Shown here: positions 7,848-16,473 of the stretch, piece after piece
Layout: every line of letters begins with the position of its first letter
How positions within the stretch are numbered: position 1 is the stretch's first letter
Source of the DNA: Alphaproteobacteria bacterium
GTDB taxonomy: Bacteria; Pseudomonadota; Alphaproteobacteria; UBA828
DNA: 64,000 nucleotides
Assembly (NCBI GenBank): GCA_022820945.1
Contig: JAJEEP010000003.1
Span: 1 to 64,000, forward strand
Direction: 5' to 3'
Position numbers and translations under genes: made by a program
The notes under the pieces: model-generated
What the model was told of the DNA's origin: nothing
Databases searched by the model: none
The model's input: the letters and a program-made list of their open reading frames with translations, nothing else

Positions 7848-9224
7848 ATGACCGATTCCATTCGATACCGACCGAAGCAAGACCTTGCCCATGGCGGCTA
7901 TCACCAGACATGGATTGGGAAGAGCGATGCCGAGTTGACCGAGATCGGCCCGAATACGCCATGCGGTGAGTACTTGAGACGGTTCTGGCACCCCGTGGCG
8001 CTGGCGTCAGAGCTTGGTGCGAGGCCCAGGCTGGTTCAGGTGCTTGGCGAAGATCTTGTCCTGTTTCGAGACAAGAGCGACCGCATCGGCCTGGTGCACC
8101 GCCGCTGCCCTCATCGGCGCTCTTCGCTTGAGTACGGCGTTCCGGAAGAACGAGGTATCCGCTGCTGTTACCACGGTTGGCTTTTCGATATCGACGGGGC
8201 AGTCCTTGAGGTACCGGGGCAGCCCAAGAAGGTGGAAGAACGGGTTTGTCAGACCGTGACCCTGGGTGCCTATCCGGTGAAGGATTACAAGGGGTTGATA
8301 TTCGCCTATCTGGGGCCGCCCGAACTAAAGCCCGCATTTCCCGTTTACGACACCTTCGATCTTCCCGGACAGGAACTCGTGCCTTACAAGGCGCCGTTTC
8401 ACTGCAACTGGTTGCAGGTGCTCGACGCAATCGTCGACCCGCTTCACACCGCTTTCCTGCATTCACGCACCAGCCGTGAGCAGTTCTCGAAAGGGTTCGG
8501 GGAAATCGGCGAGATGAAGTTCTACGACCGGACAACGAGTTTCCTGGGTACTTCCACGCGCAGGGTCGGCGAGAACGTCTGGGTCCGCACAAACGAGCTG
8601 GTGCTCCCCAACTTCACCCAAGCCGGTGCGGCTTTTGCCGCTGACGGAAGCGAGCGGCGCTATTACGGGCGGACCGCATTTGTGCGCTGGGTGGTTCCGC
8701 TCAGCGACGAAGAGACGACGTGTTTTGCCTGGGCGGTTTTCGGCGACCGTGCCGACCCGCCCGAATACAACACGCCCGAAGGCTGCGAACTGATCGAACA
8801 GGGCGAGCTATTCGATCGATCCGACGAGGAAAAAAAGCTCTTCCCGGCGGATGCGGAAGCCACCGAGAGCATGGGCACCGTTACCGAGCATGAGAAGGAA
8901 CACCTTGTGCCCAGCGACCGGGGCATCGTCGGCTATCGCAAGCGTCTGCGTTCACTCGTTCGCGCTCTGCAGGACGGTACCGAGCCGGTGCAGGCGGCGG
9001 ACGGTTGGCACGATAGCCCGATCCCAACGTATGGCGGCGACACCGTCCTCCACAAGCCGAGCAATGGCAGCGACGACGGCGCACTGCTGCGCGCAGTCGG
9101 CGAAGCCGTGATGGAGGCGCAATTCGAAGCCGAGGGGCTGCCCGAGGACGAGCGCGTGGAGAGTGTCGTCCGCCGGCTCAAGCAAATCGAATCCGACGAG
9201 AGGGTCGACCAGGAATTCGGGTGA
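7848..9224 (+). CDS. Rieske non-heme iron oxygenase, alpha subunit
   Basis: Terminal oxygenase of 458 residues. A Rieske [2Fe-2S] site is clear: C87-P-H89 in RRCPHRRS and C106/H109 in RCCYHGW. The mononuclear iron site is in D193/D197-PLH200-TAFLH205. The architecture matches oxygenases that hydroxylate aromatic acids or demethylate N- and O-methyl substrates. The ATG at 7848 is preceded by GGGGG seven bases upstream; the frame is open further upstream but that part looks non-coding. It is first in a putative operon with a ProU-type betaine transporter and a 2-hydroxyacid dehydrogenase, which favours a quaternary-amine or betaine substrate (inference). No reductase gene is adjacent, so electrons must come from a partner elsewhere. 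Confidence 0.85.
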   Translation: MTDSIRYRPKQDLAHGGYHQTWIGKSDAELTEIGPNTPCGEYLRRFWHPVALASELGARPRLVQVLGEDLVLFRDKSDRIGLVHRRCPHRRSSLEYGVPEERGIRCCYHGWLFDIDGAVLEVPGQPKKVEERVCQTVTLGAYPVKDYKGLIFAYLGPPELKPAFPVYDTFDLPGQELVPYKAPFHCNWLQVLDAIVDPLHTAFLHSRTSREQFSKGFGEIGEMKFYDRTTSFLGTSTRRVGENVWVRTNELVLPNFTQAGAAFAADGSERRYYGRTAFVRWVVPLSDEETTCFAWAVFGDRADPPEYNTPEGCELIEQGELFDRSDEEKKLFPADAEATESMGTVTEHEKEHLVPSDRGIVGYRKRLRSLVRALQDGTEPVQAADGWHDSPIPTYGGDTVLHKPSNGSDDGALLRAVGEAVMEAQFEAEGLPEDERVESVVRRLKQIESDERVDQEFG

Positions 9225-9275
9225 GCCCGATTGCCGTGATCGTGCGTGCCGGCGACAGGCGAATGGGAGGGCACG

Positions 9276-10205
9276 ATGCCCGACATATTTGACCGTTACC
9301 ACATCCCGCTGGACGGTTGGATACAGACGGCACTGGATTACCTGGTACAGGAATACCGCTCGATTTTCTATGCGATTCGTGGGCCCGTCGGTGCGATTCT
9401 GGACGGGATAGAAACAGCTCTATTGGCGGTCCCGCCGCTGCTCTTCCTGCCGCTTCTTTTCCTATTGTGCTGGCAGATTGCCGGGCTACGCATCGGTATT
9501 TTCGCCGCGGTGGCGATGACCTTCCTGGGGTTTATCGGGGTGTGGGACGAGGCCATGACCACCATAGCCCTGGTTCTGACCTCGGTGCTTTTCTGCGTTG
9601 TTATCGGGGTTCCGCTCGGCATCTGGGCCGCGCGGAGCGACCGGGTAGAGGCGGCGCTGCGGCCGGTTCTCGACGTGATGCAGACGATGCCGGGATTCGT
9701 CTACATGGTGCCGGTCGTGATGCTTGTCGGCATCGGCAATGTGCCCGGGATTATCGTTACCGTGATTTTTGCGTTGCCGCCCGTCATCAGGCTGACAAAC
9801 CTGGGATTGCGGGAAGTCCCGCCCGACGTGCTCGAAGCAGCGAGAGCATTCGGCGCTTCGGAAACGCGGGTGCTGTTCCGTGTCCAGATTCCGCTGGCGG
9901 GACGAACCATCATGGCGGGCGTCAACCAGACGCTCATGATGGTGCTTTCCATGGTCGTTTACGCCTCGATGATTGCCGTCGAGGGCCTGGGGCAAATGGT
10001 GCTGCGCGGTATCGGCCGTCTCGACATGGGACTGGCTGCCGTAGGCGGCATCGCGATTGTCGTCCTCGCCATGATCATAGACCGAATAACTCAGGCTGCC
10101 GCGTCCTCCACTCGTGACAGAACAAACTGGAGGGAACGGGGCCCGGTCGGCGTTTGTCTACGCCTGACCCAACGCAGAGGGGCTCAAACCGCGCGTGCCT
10201 CATAA
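9276..10205 (+). CDS. ProW-like glycine betaine/proline betaine ABC transporter permease
   Basis: Inner-membrane permease of 309 residues, with a hydrophilic N-terminal section followed by six or so helices. Typical ProW sequence is visible: PLGIWAARSDRVEAALRP, the MQTMPGFVYMVP stretch, and the EAA loop EAARAFGASETRVLFRVQIP. The start is the ATG at 9276, with GGGAGGG just upstream. An in-frame ATG at 9246 lacks this site. The last 30 residues are basic and unlike other ProW proteins. The gene lies 51 bases after the Rieske oxygenase and 52 bases before the binding protein, so co-transcription is likely. Confidence 0.88.
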   Translation: MPDIFDRYHIPLDGWIQTALDYLVQEYRSIFYAIRGPVGAILDGIETALLAVPPLLFLPLLFLLCWQIAGLRIGIFAAVAMTFLGFIGVWDEAMTTIALVLTSVLFCVVIGVPLGIWAARSDRVEAALRPVLDVMQTMPGFVYMVPVVMLVGIGNVPGIIVTVIFALPPVIRLTNLGLREVPPDVLEAARAFGASETRVLFRVQIPLAGRTIMAGVNQTLMMVLSMVVYASMIAVEGLGQMVLRGIGRLDMGLAAVGGIAIVVLAMIIDRITQAAASSTRDRTNWRERGPVGVCLRLTQRRGAQTARAS

Positions 10206-10257
10206 GGGCGATCGAGCCCGATGATCCAACCCAAAACCATAGGAAAGGATACACGAC

Positions 10258-11268
10258 ATGATTATCTGGGAGCGACTTCACCGGACTGGACGGTTGACGG
10301 CCTTCGCGCTCGTGCTGATCGGCCTGGGCGCATCGTCAGCCGCAATTGCCGGCGACAAGGGCACGGTCCGCCCGGCCTATGACGGCCTGTTGGAAGGACT
10401 GTTTCAGACGGAAGTGGTCAACATCGGCCTCGAACGCCTGGGCTTCGACGTGGAAAAGGTCAAGCACCTCGATATTCCGGCCATGCACGTCGCGGTCGGC
10501 CAGGGAGAGGCCGACTTCGTCGCCGTTCACTGGCAGCCTCTTCAGAACGTCTATTTCGACAAGGCCGGCGGAACGGACGCGATGACCAAGCTCGGCGCGC
10601 TGGTCGAGGGCGCGGGGCAGGGATACCTGATCGATTCCGCGACCGCCGAGGCGCACGGCATCGCGAATGTCGAGCAGCTCAAGGACCCGGAGATCGCCAA
10701 AATCTTCGATACCGACGAGGACGGCAAGGCCGACCTTGCCGGATGTCCGCCCGGCTGGGGCTGCGAGAGGGTCATTGAACACCACCTCGATGCCTATGGC
10801 CTTCGCGATACGGTGACGCACAACCAGGGGCAGTTCATGGTGATGGCCGCCGATGTGGTCGCCCGTCACGGTGCGGGCGAACCGGTGCTCTACTACACCT
10901 ACACCCCGCTTTGGGTCTCCCAAGTCTTGCGGCCCGGAGACCAGGTGGAATGGCTGGAGGTGCCCTTCACTGCGCTTCCGGACGATGCCAAGGAAGACAC
11001 CATGCTGCCGGATGGACGCAATATCGGCTTTTCCGTGAACACGATCAGGATCATCGCCAACAACGACTTCCTGAGCGAACACCCGGATGCGGCACGCTGG
11101 TTCGAATTGGTCAGCATCCCGATCGGCGACGTCAACGATGAGAACTACCAGATCCACCAAGGCGAGGACTCGTTCGAGGATGTCCGCCGCCACGCGGACG
11201 ACTGGATCGCACAAAACCAGGAATTGTTTGACGGTTGGTTGGCCGACGCGCGTGGCGCCGGTCAGTAA
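10258..11268 (+). CDS. ProX-like betaine-binding periplasmic protein
   Basis: Substrate-binding subunit, 336 residues, with an N-terminal signal peptide (cleavage likely near AIA-GDKG, about residue 31). It keeps the three tryptophans that form the cation-pi box around quaternary ammonium groups in Escherichia coli ProX: W92 in HWQPL, W167 in PGWGCE and W219 in TPLWV. The Cys pair C163/C169 is also conserved. This is the strongest evidence that the operon imports a betaine-type compound. AGGAAAGG precedes the ATG. The exact ligand (glycine betaine, proline betaine, carnitine, DMSP or other) cannot be decided from sequence. Confidence 0.9.
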   Translation: MIIWERLHRTGRLTAFALVLIGLGASSAAIAGDKGTVRPAYDGLLEGLFQTEVVNIGLERLGFDVEKVKHLDIPAMHVAVGQGEADFVAVHWQPLQNVYFDKAGGTDAMTKLGALVEGAGQGYLIDSATAEAHGIANVEQLKDPEIAKIFDTDEDGKADLAGCPPGWGCERVIEHHLDAYGLRDTVTHNQGQFMVMAADVVARHGAGEPVLYYTYTPLWVSQVLRPGDQVEWLEVPFTALPDDAKEDTMLPDGRNIGFSVNTIRIIANNDFLSEHPDAARWFELVSIPIGDVNDENYQIHQGEDSFEDVRRHADDWIAQNQELFDGWLADARGAGQ

Positions 11269-11376
11269 CCTCAGTCGCGGGTTATTCCGCGGCGTTGAAG
11301 AGGGCGCGCACTGTCCGGACGTTCCGTGATCCGGACGCGCGCCCAACCTTCGCTGCGACGATAGCGGGAGCTCGAA

Positions 11377-12441
11377 ATGAGCGAACGAGAGGAACCCGCG
11401 GTCGCTGGAAGAGACGTCTGGAAGATATTTGGACACAATGTGGAGCACGCGCTCGAGGCGATACGATCGCACGCCCTGAGCAAGGAACAAGTGCTCGACG
11501 AATTCGGCGCAATCGTCGCGGTTGCCGGCGTGAATTTCGCGGTGATGCACGGCGAGATATTCTGTGTCATGGGCCTTTCCGGCAGCGGCAAGTCGACCCT
11601 TATCAGGCACATAAACCGCCTGATCGAACCCACCGCCGGAGAGCTGCTGGTCGGCGGTGTCGACATCAACAGCTTGAGCCACAAGCAGATGCTGCGCCTG
11701 CGCTCCGAAAAAATCGGCATGGTGTTTCAGAAAATGGCGCTGTTTCCGCACTGGAGCGTCGCGGACAACGTCTCATTCGGCCTTGAGGTGCTGAATGTCC
11801 CCAAACAGCAACGGCGGCAACGGTCGCAGGAGATGCTCGAGCTGGTCCAGTTGGGGGCCTGGGCAAAGCACTATCCGGACGAGTTGTCGGGCGGGATGCA
11901 GCAGCGCATCGGCTTGGCCAGGGCGTTGGCGACGGATCCGGAACTGCTGTTGATGGACGAACCCTTCAGTGCCCTGGATCCGCTGATCCGGCGGCAGTTG
12001 CAGGATGAGTTCCTGCATCTGTGGAAGACGCTCAACAAGACTTCGGTCTTCATAACGCACGATCTCGAAGAGGCGATCCGCCTGGGCGACCGAATTGCCA
12101 TCATGAACGAGGGGCGCTTCGTGCAGGTCGGCACGCCGGAGGAGATCGTGACCGAACCGAAGGACGCCTACGTCGCCGAGTTCGTCCGGGGCATTTCCAA
12201 GCTGAAACTGGTTCGCGCGCATTCGGTCATGCAGCCGGTCGAACAATACGAACACGAAAATCCGGGAATGGAGGTGGCGCGCTACCGCTCCGTTCCGGAC
12301 GATACGGATCTCGACAGCCTGGTCCAGATGAAGACGGTGAGCCTCGAGCCGGTCCTCGTCGTCAACGGCGACAACACCCCGGTCGGGATCGTCACCGTCT
12401 CCAATCTCCTGAACGGAATTCGAGGGAACGCACCGACATGA
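11377..12441 (+). CDS. ProV-like betaine ABC transporter ATP-binding protein
   Basis: ATPase of the betaine importer, 354 residues. Seen are the ProV-type N-terminus (WKIFGHN), Walker A GLSGSGKS, signature LSGGMQQRIGLARAL, Walker B LLLMDEP and H-loop ITHDLEEA. The C-terminal part has a CBS-like segment ending VVNGDNTPVGIVTVSNLL, shorter than the two full CBS domains of osmoregulated OpuA/ProV, so control by ionic strength may be weaker. GGGAGC precedes the ATG. The order permease, binding protein, ATPase differs from E. coli proVWX. Confidence 0.9.
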   Translation: MSEREEPAVAGRDVWKIFGHNVEHALEAIRSHALSKEQVLDEFGAIVAVAGVNFAVMHGEIFCVMGLSGSGKSTLIRHINRLIEPTAGELLVGGVDINSLSHKQMLRLRSEKIGMVFQKMALFPHWSVADNVSFGLEVLNVPKQQRRQRSQEMLELVQLGAWAKHYPDELSGGMQQRIGLARALATDPELLLMDEPFSALDPLIRRQLQDEFLHLWKTLNKTSVFITHDLEEAIRLGDRIAIMNEGRFVQVGTPEEIVTEPKDAYVAEFVRGISKLKLVRAHSVMQPVEQYEHENPGMEVARYRSVPDDTDLDSLVQMKTVSLEPVLVVNGDNTPVGIVTVSNLLNGIRGNAPT

Positions 12442-12481
12442 TCCTGGCCAATCCTATTCGAATCGCACCAGAGGCCCGCGT

Positions 12482-13510
12482 ATGGATCCGTCGCGCAAGA
12501 TAAAGGTACACGTCAAGAACAACCACGCTTCGCCGGAGACATTTCCATCTACACCGGAGTCCGAAGCCGTGTTCACGACGACGCCAGAGCACTGGGCCGA
12601 AGCGGCCGGCCGGCATCCCGATGTCGCCCAACATGTGGACGTTTTCATCGATTGGGATTGCGACAATTTCGCCTGGTCGATGCGCGACACCGAGGTGCTG
12701 TTCTGCTGGGATCTGCCGACGCGGGACCTGGCCCAGATTGCACCGAACCTCAAGTGGATTCACATCATCGGCGCCGGTGTCGAGCACCTGTGCCCGATGG
12801 ACTGGGTCCCCGAGGGCGTACAGGTGGTCGCAAACAAGGGCGCCCATGCGGCCAAGGCGGGCGAGTTCGGCCTGATGAGTATTCTGATGCTGCACAGCCA
12901 TATGCCGGCCATTGTCACCAATCAGCGGAATGGCAACTGGCGGTCGCTCTTTTCGACGCCGATCGCCGGCAAGACGGTCCTTGTCGTCGGCGTCGGCAGT
13001 CTGGGCGGCGGCGCTGCAACACAGCTCAAACGCCTCGGGCTCGAAGTGCTGGGCGTCAATCGCAGCGGCAGACCGCATCCGCAAGTCGATGAAATGGTGA
13101 CGACGGACCGGATCGACGACGTGCTGCCACGCGCCGACTACGTCTTCGTCTCGCTGCCGTCCACGCCGCAAACGGTGGGGCTGTTCGACCGCAGGCGGCT
13201 TGAACGGATGAAGCCGGGCGCCGGTCTCGTCAATGTCGGCCGTTCGTCCGCCATGGACTACGAGGCGCTTTCGGACCTCTTGCGAGCGGGCCGTCTTTCA
13301 GGCGCCATTCTCGATGTCTTCGATCCCGAGCCCCTCCCGCCTGATTCACCGCTTTGGCATGTGCCCAATCTTGTCGTGACGCCACATGTTTCCGCCGACG
13401 ACGGCGACAACTATGTGCCGATGACGCTGGACATCCTCTTCAACAATCTCCGGCGCCATATCCGGGGCGAACCGCTCCAAAACGTCGTGCGGCCGGATTT
13501 GGGTTACTGA
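12482..13510 (+). CDS. D-isomer specific 2-hydroxyacid dehydrogenase
   Basis: NAD(P)-dependent oxidoreductase of 342 residues that interconverts a 2-oxoacid and its D-2-hydroxyacid. The Rossmann motif is GVGSLGGG. The three family catalytic residues are present: Arg in NVGRSS, Glu in DVFDPEPLP and His in TPHVSADD. It lies 40 bases after the betaine ATPase and is likely the last gene of the Rieske operon, so it may process a product of oxygenase chemistry such as a 2-oxo or 2-hydroxy acid (inference). The most similar named families are glyoxylate/hydroxypyruvate and phosphoglycerate-type dehydrogenases. Recombination scars follow directly. Confidence 0.85.
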   Translation: MDPSRKIKVHVKNNHASPETFPSTPESEAVFTTTPEHWAEAAGRHPDVAQHVDVFIDWDCDNFAWSMRDTEVLFCWDLPTRDLAQIAPNLKWIHIIGAGVEHLCPMDWVPEGVQVVANKGAHAAKAGEFGLMSILMLHSHMPAIVTNQRNGNWRSLFSTPIAGKTVLVVGVGSLGGGAATQLKRLGLEVLGVNRSGRPHPQVDEMVTTDRIDDVLPRADYVFVSLPSTPQTVGLFDRRRLERMKPGAGLVNVGRSSAMDYEALSDLLRAGRLSGAILDVFDPEPLPPDSPLWHVPNLVVTPHVSADDGDNYVPMTLDILFNNLRRHIRGEPLQNVVRPDLGY

Positions 13511-13546
13511 CAAGAGAGGTGCATATCGTGACCACTGTGACCCGCC

Positions 13547-13606
13547 CCCGGCGGCGAACTCCGGGCCATTGTCGGAGCGGATGTACTCTGGGATGCGCCG
13601 ACCGAC
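13547..13606 (-). pseudogene. IS3-type transposase (rve/DDE) fragment
   Basis: About 20 codons read RRIPEYIRSDNGPEFAA, the second-aspartate motif of IS3/IS481-type integrase-core transposases. Nothing recognisable flanks it on either side, so only a scar remains. Confidence 0.65.
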
Positions 13607-13619
13607 CGTGACCACGCTC

Positions 13620-13754
13620 CTACCCCGCGACCTCGGCAATTCGGCTCGCGATACGGTTGGCAGCAGCCTTGAGGGGGGCGTTGGCCAGATGAGCGTAGCG
13701 AGCTGTGGTCTGCTCTTTGCTGTGACCCAGGAGCTTTCCGATCATGGGCAATCC
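13620..13754 (-). pseudogene. tyrosine recombinase C-terminal fragment
   Basis: The last 44 codons of a phage-type integrase, including the catalytic LLGHS histidine and the nucleophile tyrosine in TTARYAHL, ending at a stop codon at 13620. The rest of the gene is missing upstream (to the right), where the frame turns into unrelated sequence. It abuts the DDE transposase scar, so this is a recombination junction. Confidence 0.7.
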
Positions 13755-13949
13755 CTCTCCGACCAGCGGACCGCCACTCGCGTTCCACCTCCACTCTCTC
13801 CGGCGGTGAGAAAAGTCCACGGACGATGCCACCTGCGTCCCCCCTCCGCCCTCCCGGGCCGCAGGCCCAGACGGCGCGACAGCGAGTCAGACTTCCACGT
13901 GCGCAGAGCGCACGATGCGCCGACTGGCGCGTAAGCCAAGCGAGCGGAG

Positions 13950-15407
13950 CTAATGCTCCTGTATCTGATTCACTGCGGCGAAGGCGCCGACCATGCTGAC
14001 GCTGTTGCTGTCGCTGACGACAAATCGGCCGCCGATGGCACCTGGCATTTTGTCGCGGCGCCCGCCGTCGAACCATTCTGCCGCCCAACGGCCGCCAACG
14101 ACGATCTTGCCGAACGTGCCGTGCGCAAAGCCACCCGGAATATGAGGGGGCGTGGGCATGAGGCGAACCGGTACCGGGAGGTTGGTGAGCGCATCCATCC
14201 ACGTTGCGAGATCGATCCTCCAGCCCGCACCGATCGCATCGCTGCCTTGGGTAAATCCGGTGATGCTGCCCAGCATGTTCCCGAGGTTCAGGTCGGCGGC
14301 CTCGGTGGGCTCTCCCTCCCCGAAGTCGACCACAAACTCGACCTCGGCGACGAAGTGCCCGCCGTCGATGTCGGCGATTCCCTTGTTGACGTATTGGCCG
14401 GTTGCCACTCCCCTGTAGACAGCCTCGCCGCGTAGTGCTTCGAATTCGTCTGTGGCGATGGTTTCTCCGATGACGTATGGCTGCATGCCTGCACTTCCAA
14501 AAGACCCAATCTGAACGGAAGCGCTGCGATCGTCGTCGGTCGTTAGCCACCACCCGACATTCATGAACGAGGCATCCGAAACCGTTGCGACAGCGGTAAC
14601 GCCCTCGTCGGGAAGAAACACAAGCTTGGGAGACTGCGGTGTTGCGGCCTCGTCATCCAACTCCGTCCAAATGGCATTTCCAGCGGCATTAACGCCGACG
14701 GTTACAGATTCGGTCTCGGTTGTCTCGCCGTCGAAGGCCCTGAAAATGCCGGGCACACCGCTGAACGTCCCCCTGCGCCCGAGCGCGGTGATTGTGACGG
14801 TCTCGTGGTTGATATTATCGGGCAGCCAGGAGCCGTCGATCCGTCCGCCGTCGCCGACCGATGGATCGATGAACAATACCCTGTTTGCGCCCGTTCCCGC
14901 CTGGAGCACTGCGTACCTCGAGCCCAGGGTAACGTCCCTGGGAGGGCCTTGATTGCTGTAGACGACGGCGGTCGTCCTTGTACCGGCGGGATGGGAATTC
15001 TCCCACCTCTTGCTTCTCCATATTCCGACGGCGGGCCCCTCGGTAGGCGTAACGTCGTCCACGTTCTTCTGGAAGCCGTCGCCGGCCGGCAAGTCGAACC
15101 GCCGAGCACGGTCGAGGAACGCATCCTGCGTTGCGGCATCCGTGGACACGTGCAGGGCTTTGGCAAGCTCGAGCAGCCGTGCTCTCCTGTCCATCGCCTT
15201 GAGGGCGGCAATCTCCGCCTCCAGGCTGGCGACTTTGGCCTCTACGACCTGTATGGCCTCAATGGCCTCATTGCTCTCTATGCCCTCCTCGCTCTCCAAG
15301 TCCTCGGCTGGCGGAGGGAGAGTCGGGCTCGGCGCCTCGACGCACGCGCCGAGCGCCAATACGGCTGCCAGGGCGGCGGCTCCGACCGGAAACGCTTTTT
15401 TTCTCAT
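13950..15407 (-). CDS. TbpB-like surface lipoprotein
   Basis: A 485-residue lipoprotein: signal peptide with lipobox LALGAC (C22), then an acidic, heptad-like stretch (about 28-75, EVKVASLEAEIAALKA-like) suggesting a coiled coil, then a beta-rich body. The C-terminal 60 residues (GGRWAAEWFDGG, PGAIGGRFVV, VGAFAA) match the small beta-barrel of transferrin-binding protein B-like lipoproteins, which bind host or environmental ligands at the cell surface. I chose the ATG at 15405-15407; the frame extends five codons to a GTG. There is no Slam exporter or TonB receptor beside it. Its ligand is unknown. It is transcribed away from the Tad locus. Confidence 0.75.
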   Translation of the reverse strand: MRKKAFPVGAAALAAVLALGACVEAPSPTLPPPAEDLESEEGIESNEAIEAIQVVEAKVASLEAEIAALKAMDRRARLLELAKALHVSTDAATQDAFLDRARRFDLPAGDGFQKNVDDVTPTEGPAVGIWRSKRWENSHPAGTRTTAVVYSNQGPPRDVTLGSRYAVLQAGTGANRVLFIDPSVGDGGRIDGSWLPDNINHETVTITALGRRGTFSGVPGIFRAFDGETTETESVTVGVNAAGNAIWTELDDEAATPQSPKLVFLPDEGVTAVATVSDASFMNVGWWLTTDDDRSASVQIGSFGSAGMQPYVIGETIATDEFEALRGEAVYRGVATGQYVNKGIADIDGGHFVAEVEFVVDFGEGEPTEAADLNLGNMLGSITGFTQGSDAIGAGWRIDLATWMDALTNLPVPVRLMPTPPHIPGGFAHGTFGKIVVGGRWAAEWFDGGRRDKMPGAIGGRFVVSDSNSVSMVGAFAAVNQIQEH

Positions 15408-16277
15408 AAATAGTGATCCCACGGCGTATCCTATTCTTATAGGAAGCTAGACGATTCGCCTCATTCGTGGCAAGACCCGATCAAACGCGTCCATTCTTTG
15501 ATTTTCGGTCGGTCTCTTCGCGGACCGGGTCTCGCCACGGACCGCGCTTGCCGGTCGGCTCCGCCCACGATGCGATTTCTCGGCCGACGCGCTTCGCGCT
15601 CGCCGGCTGTTGCCGACGCTGCACCTGAAGCGCAAGACGTTGCCGCCGGTCTACGCAGACGGCGCTCCGTCTCCTCGCGGCGCCGGTAGCCGACAGCGTC
15701 GTCCACTGGCAGAGCCATAATCATGAGTCATAGCCTATAACGGATTGTCATACATTTCCACGGAATTGGTACTTCCGCCTTCGCCCGGGACGAATGAGAG
15801 TGACCGCCCGATCCACGGATGCGGTGGTCACTCCAATGGATATCGAGCGCTCGAAGCCGACGGTTTCGCGGAACAGGAACGACGGCGCAGACGCGTCGGC
15901 CGGCGTCTTCGACTCCGGCACGAATCCGTTCGCAACGGCCGTTGCAGCGGGCGCGCGACGGGAGGGTCGTGACTCGTGGAAGAGGATCGGAAGAAACGTT
16001 GCTGTAATCGGTTGGATGCGACTCACCCGACGGAGTCGGCAACCGAAATACGATGCGAATTGGCGTTGCGCAATGCGTGCGCTATTGCGTCAGTGGAAAT
16101 TACATTCGAGTCGACTGTGTTGTTCGGTAACACTTGTATCTCGTCAATATCAGCAAATCGTATTGCGTAACCTCCTCAGTTCAGAATCAAGACGGCACGT
16201 TAATCTTCATCGGTATCTCAATTTCGTTCAGGACCTGTTTACCATGCCATGGATCCAATACGAAGGGCGACGAGTGC

Positions 16278-16306
16278 AGTGCGTGAGGATAACAGGCGCA
16301 CGCACT
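16278..16306 (+). promoter_or_regulatory. hairpin in the flp leader
   Basis: AGTGCGTG (16278-16285) and CACGCACT (16299-16306) form a perfect 8-bp stem with a 13-base loop. There is no T-run after it, so it is not a simple terminator. A role in pilin mRNA folding or stability is inference. Confidence 0.4.
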
Positions 16307-16388
16307 CTCGCCCGCAGAACAGGCGGCATGCAGAGATGAGGACCGCAGTCAAAGGCGCGACCTGCGTACGTCGTCAAGGATTGAAAAC

Positions 16389-16411
16389 GCCCGCCCGTAG
16401 AACCGGCGGGC
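16389..16411 (+). promoter_or_regulatory. second hairpin in the flp leader
   Basis: GCCCGCC (16389-16395) and GGCGGGC (16405-16411) form a perfect 7-bp stem around CGTAGAACC. A related but imperfect copy (GCCCGCAGAACAGGCGGC) lies at about 16310-16327. It sits 62 bases before the pilin ATG. Confidence 0.4.
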
Positions 16412-16473
16412 ATGGGTACCGTGCTGGCGCGGAACACCAGCGATTCGCGAGGAAGACAGCGGGAAAAAGTGCG

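Larger units (their letters stand above)
15408..16473. other. long intergenic region upstream of the pilin gene
   Basis: More than 1 kb with no convincing gene; open frames here are Arg-rich, lack homology that I recognise, and change frame with the GC pattern. From about 16010 to 16260 the sequence is clearly AT-richer than the rest and likely carries the flp promoter. Two hairpins lie further down (16278-16306, 16389-16411). Confidence 0.55.

Noticed and set aside
10336-11751. A 471-codon open frame antisense to the ProX and ProV genes
   Set aside because: Covers parts of two genes with clear functional motifs and the gap between them; no domain visible.
15461-16339. Several Arg-rich open frames between the TbpB-like gene and flp, considered as small genes or IS remnants
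   Set aside because: No conserved motif in any frame, no ribosome binding sites, and coding phase is inconsistent.
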